64,000 nucleotides of DNA from NCBI RefSeq assembly GCF_000770675.1, contig NZ_AVBG01000001.1, forward strand, positions 434,001-498,000, given 5' to 3'. The DNA comes from Pontibacillus chungwhensis BH030062. Lineage in GTDB: Bacteria; Bacillota; Bacilli; Bacillales; BH030062. How positions within the stretch are numbered: position 1 is the stretch's first letter; every line of letters begins with the position of its first letter. Both the position numbers and the translations under genes were made by a program. The notes beneath the pieces are model-generated. The model did no database searches. It had not been told where the DNA came from and worked only from the letters and a program-made list of their open reading frames with translations. Shown piece after piece: positions 62,635-64,000 of this stretch.

Positions 62635-63895
62635 AGTGACCTCCTACAAGCTTACTACGATGCTTTGCAGTTCCAGCCTCTGTGTAGGAAACGGCTCGTA
62701 AAAGAGCATCATTGCCATATTTGTTCCGAATCTCATCCATAACATAACCAAGGTCCCTCTTTTTATCACGATCTTGCTCAAACAAACTAAGCTGCATAGC
62801 TTCATCTTCTGTAATACTCGAAAGACTTATAGAAATTTTCCGAACTGTCTGATGGGAATAAAACTCGTCAAACAACTGCATACACACATCATACATTTCC
62901 GTCGTAATATTAGTAGGAGACGCAATCGATTTTGAACGATGAAATCCTCCACCCCCTTCATCTTTACTATATCCGAGTCCAAGACTAATTGTTCGACCGG
63001 CTTTACGGTAAGCACGTGCTCGCTTTGCTACTTCTTCACACATTTCTAAGATTACGTATCGCACTTCTTTCGGATCTGGGTAATCTCTCATGAGAATCTG
63101 GCTTTTCCCGAAGCTGATCTGCCCCTGCATAATCGGTGCCCCAAGCTCAGAGAGATCTACCCCGTTGGCATGATAATAAAGTTGATTTCCCATTACACCA
63201 AACCGCTTCTCAAGTTGCTCTAGAGGAAAGGTAGCGAGCTGTCCGACAGTTGTAATCCCTAATCGATTGAGTCGCTTCTCCATTCGAGATCCAATCCCCC
63301 ACATTTCACTTAAAGGAGAGACAGGCCACAGCTTTTTCTTTACATCTTCATATCCCCAATGAGCTACTCCCGTTTTCTTCGCTTCTAAATCCAGACATAG
63401 CTTTGAAAGGAGCATGTTTGGACCAATGCCGATTGCACATTGAAGGTGGAACGTTTCGAACAACTCTTTTCGAATCATTCGAGCTACTTCTTTTGCATCC
63501 CCCCATAACCGCTCCGTTCCCGTTACGTCGAGAAAACTTTCGTCCACACTATACGTATGAATGGCTTCTTTTGGTACATATCGATTAAAAAGTCGTGTAA
63601 TTTCCGTAGAGATATGCAAATAAAGCCTCATCTGAGCAGAGACTAAATGGATTCTTGGGTCATCGGGAATTTCAAATAACCGACTTCCTGTTTTTATACC
63701 AAAGTCTTTTTTTAGAGCTGGAGAAGCCGCGAGCACCACACTCCCCGGCCGTTTCAAATCCGCCACCACAGCCAAATGTGTTCTCATCGGATCTAAACCT
63801 TTCATAATAGCTGCACAACTGGCATAGAAACTCTTCATATCAATACACAAAATACTACGCTTTGGAAACGATTGATAATCAATCACCGCATTCAT
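62624..63895 (-). CDS. Y-family DNA polymerase (UvrX/YqjW type)
   Basis: Error-prone translesion polymerase. About 423 residues: catalytic D19 in CIDMKSFYASC and D118-E119 in SVDESFLDV, a helix-hairpin-helix near 195-215 (MWGIGSRMEKRLNRLGITTVGQL), and a little-finger domain. More like the SOS-inducible UvrX/YqjW group of Firmicutes than DinB/PolIV. ATG six bases after GGAGGG; 13 codons further up lie in the operator. Two LexA-type boxes precede it. Confidence 0.88.
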   Translation of the reverse strand: MNAVIDYQSFPKRSILCIDMKSFYASCAAIMKGLDPMRTHLAVVADLKRPGSVVLAASPALKKDFGIKTGSRLFEIPDDPRIHLVSAQMRLYLHISTEITRLFNRYVPKEAIHTYSVDESFLDVTGTERLWGDAKEVARMIRKELFETFHLQCAIGIGPNMLLSKLCLDLEAKKTGVAHWGYEDVKKKLWPVSPLSEMWGIGSRMEKRLNRLGITTVGQLATFPLEQLEKRFGVMGNQLYYHANGVDLSELGAPIMQGQISFGKSQILMRDYPDPKEVRYVILEMCEEVAKRARAYRKAGRTISLGLGYSKDEGGGGFHRSKSIASPTNITTEMYDVCMQLFDEFYSHQTVRKISISLSSITEDEAMQLSLFEQDRDKKRDLGYVMDEIRNKYGNDALLRAVSYTEAGTAKHRSKLVGGHYAE

Positions 63896-63917
63896 ACGAC
63901 ACCCTCCTACCACGAAA

Positions 63918-63967
63918 CGAATGTTTGTTCGCATTATCTGTTACCTTTATTATGCGAATGTTTGTTC
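63918..63967 (-). promoter_or_regulatory. Tandem LexA (SOS) boxes before the polymerase gene
   Basis: CGAACAAACATTCG (63918-63931, minus strand) and GAACAAACATTCG (63955-63967), 37 bases apart, each close to the Bacillus SOS box CGAACNNNNGTTCG with G-to-A at one position. A GATAAT -10-like sequence lies between them. Damage-inducible expression is expected. Confidence 0.7.
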
Positions 63968-64000
63968 TCTTTTTCAAGTGGTGATGTTTTCCTTTTTTCG

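Overview
The window reads as chromosome of a low-GC, endospore-forming Bacillaceae. Gene order follows the Bacillus subtilis ypz/ypf-ype-ypd-ypb-res-ypu-spoVA-spoIIA-yqk arc almost gene for gene, and sporulation and germination genes are dense (ypeB, sleB, cotJABC, spmAB, dacB, spoVA, spoIIA, sigF, dacF, spoIIM). From protein flavour and the type of GC-rich palindromic intergenic repeat I would guess a halotolerant genus such as Pontibacillus or Halobacillus; that is inference, not shown. No rRNA, tRNA, CRISPR array, prophage or transposase gene was seen.

Layout. 1-8.3 kb: end of yphA, ypzI, then a minus-strand run fni, ypfD (S1-like), plsC, cmk, ypfB, motI, followed by germination genes ypeB-sleB and prsW. 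8.4-16.9 kb: asparaginase, ypdA (bacillithiol disulfide reductase), catabolite-controlled gudB, mecB, a MerR regulator with a B12 domain, an unknown membrane protein, a CBS-ACT protein, the cotJABC coat operon and a decayed ypbE. 16.9-21.6 kb: ypbD, recS, ypbB, ferredoxin, an XRE regulator, pyrophosphatase. 21.6-31.2 kb: rsiX-sigX, then an inserted cobalamin-riboswitch unit (DUF4430 lipoprotein plus ECF S component), then resABCDE for cytochrome c biogenesis and redox sensing. 31.3-41.8 kb: rluB, spmAB, dacB, superoxide dismutase, ypuI, scpAB, small spore and membrane proteins, ribT, an M50 protease, ppiB, lysA. 41.9-49.7 kb: seven-gene spoVA operon, spoIIAA-spoIIAB-sigF, dacF. 50-58.8 kb: nucleoside salvage (drm-punA-pdp), xerD, yqzK, fur, spoIIM, endoQ, nudF, yqkF. 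59-64 kb: aldehyde dehydrogenase, two large palindromic repeats, a small hydrophobic toxin with a predicted antisense RNA, yqkE, yqkB, an HPr-like protein lacking the active histidine, and an SOS-type Y-family polymerase behind two LexA-like boxes.

Themes. Sporulation control is laid out as SpoIIAA/SpoIIAB/SigF (probable sigma-H promoter) followed by the SigG-type spoVA operon. Two separate loci point to cobalamin: a B12-riboswitch uptake unit and a LitR/CarH-type B12 regulator. Regulatory sites readable by eye include a perfect CRE on the gudB promoter, a consensus fur promoter with two PerR-like boxes, an ECF-type promoter before sigX, and tandem SOS boxes. The most interesting non-coding structures are the predicted type I toxin-antitoxin module near 61.2 kb and a family of MITE-like palindromic repeats (six copies, one with perfect 9-bp ends).
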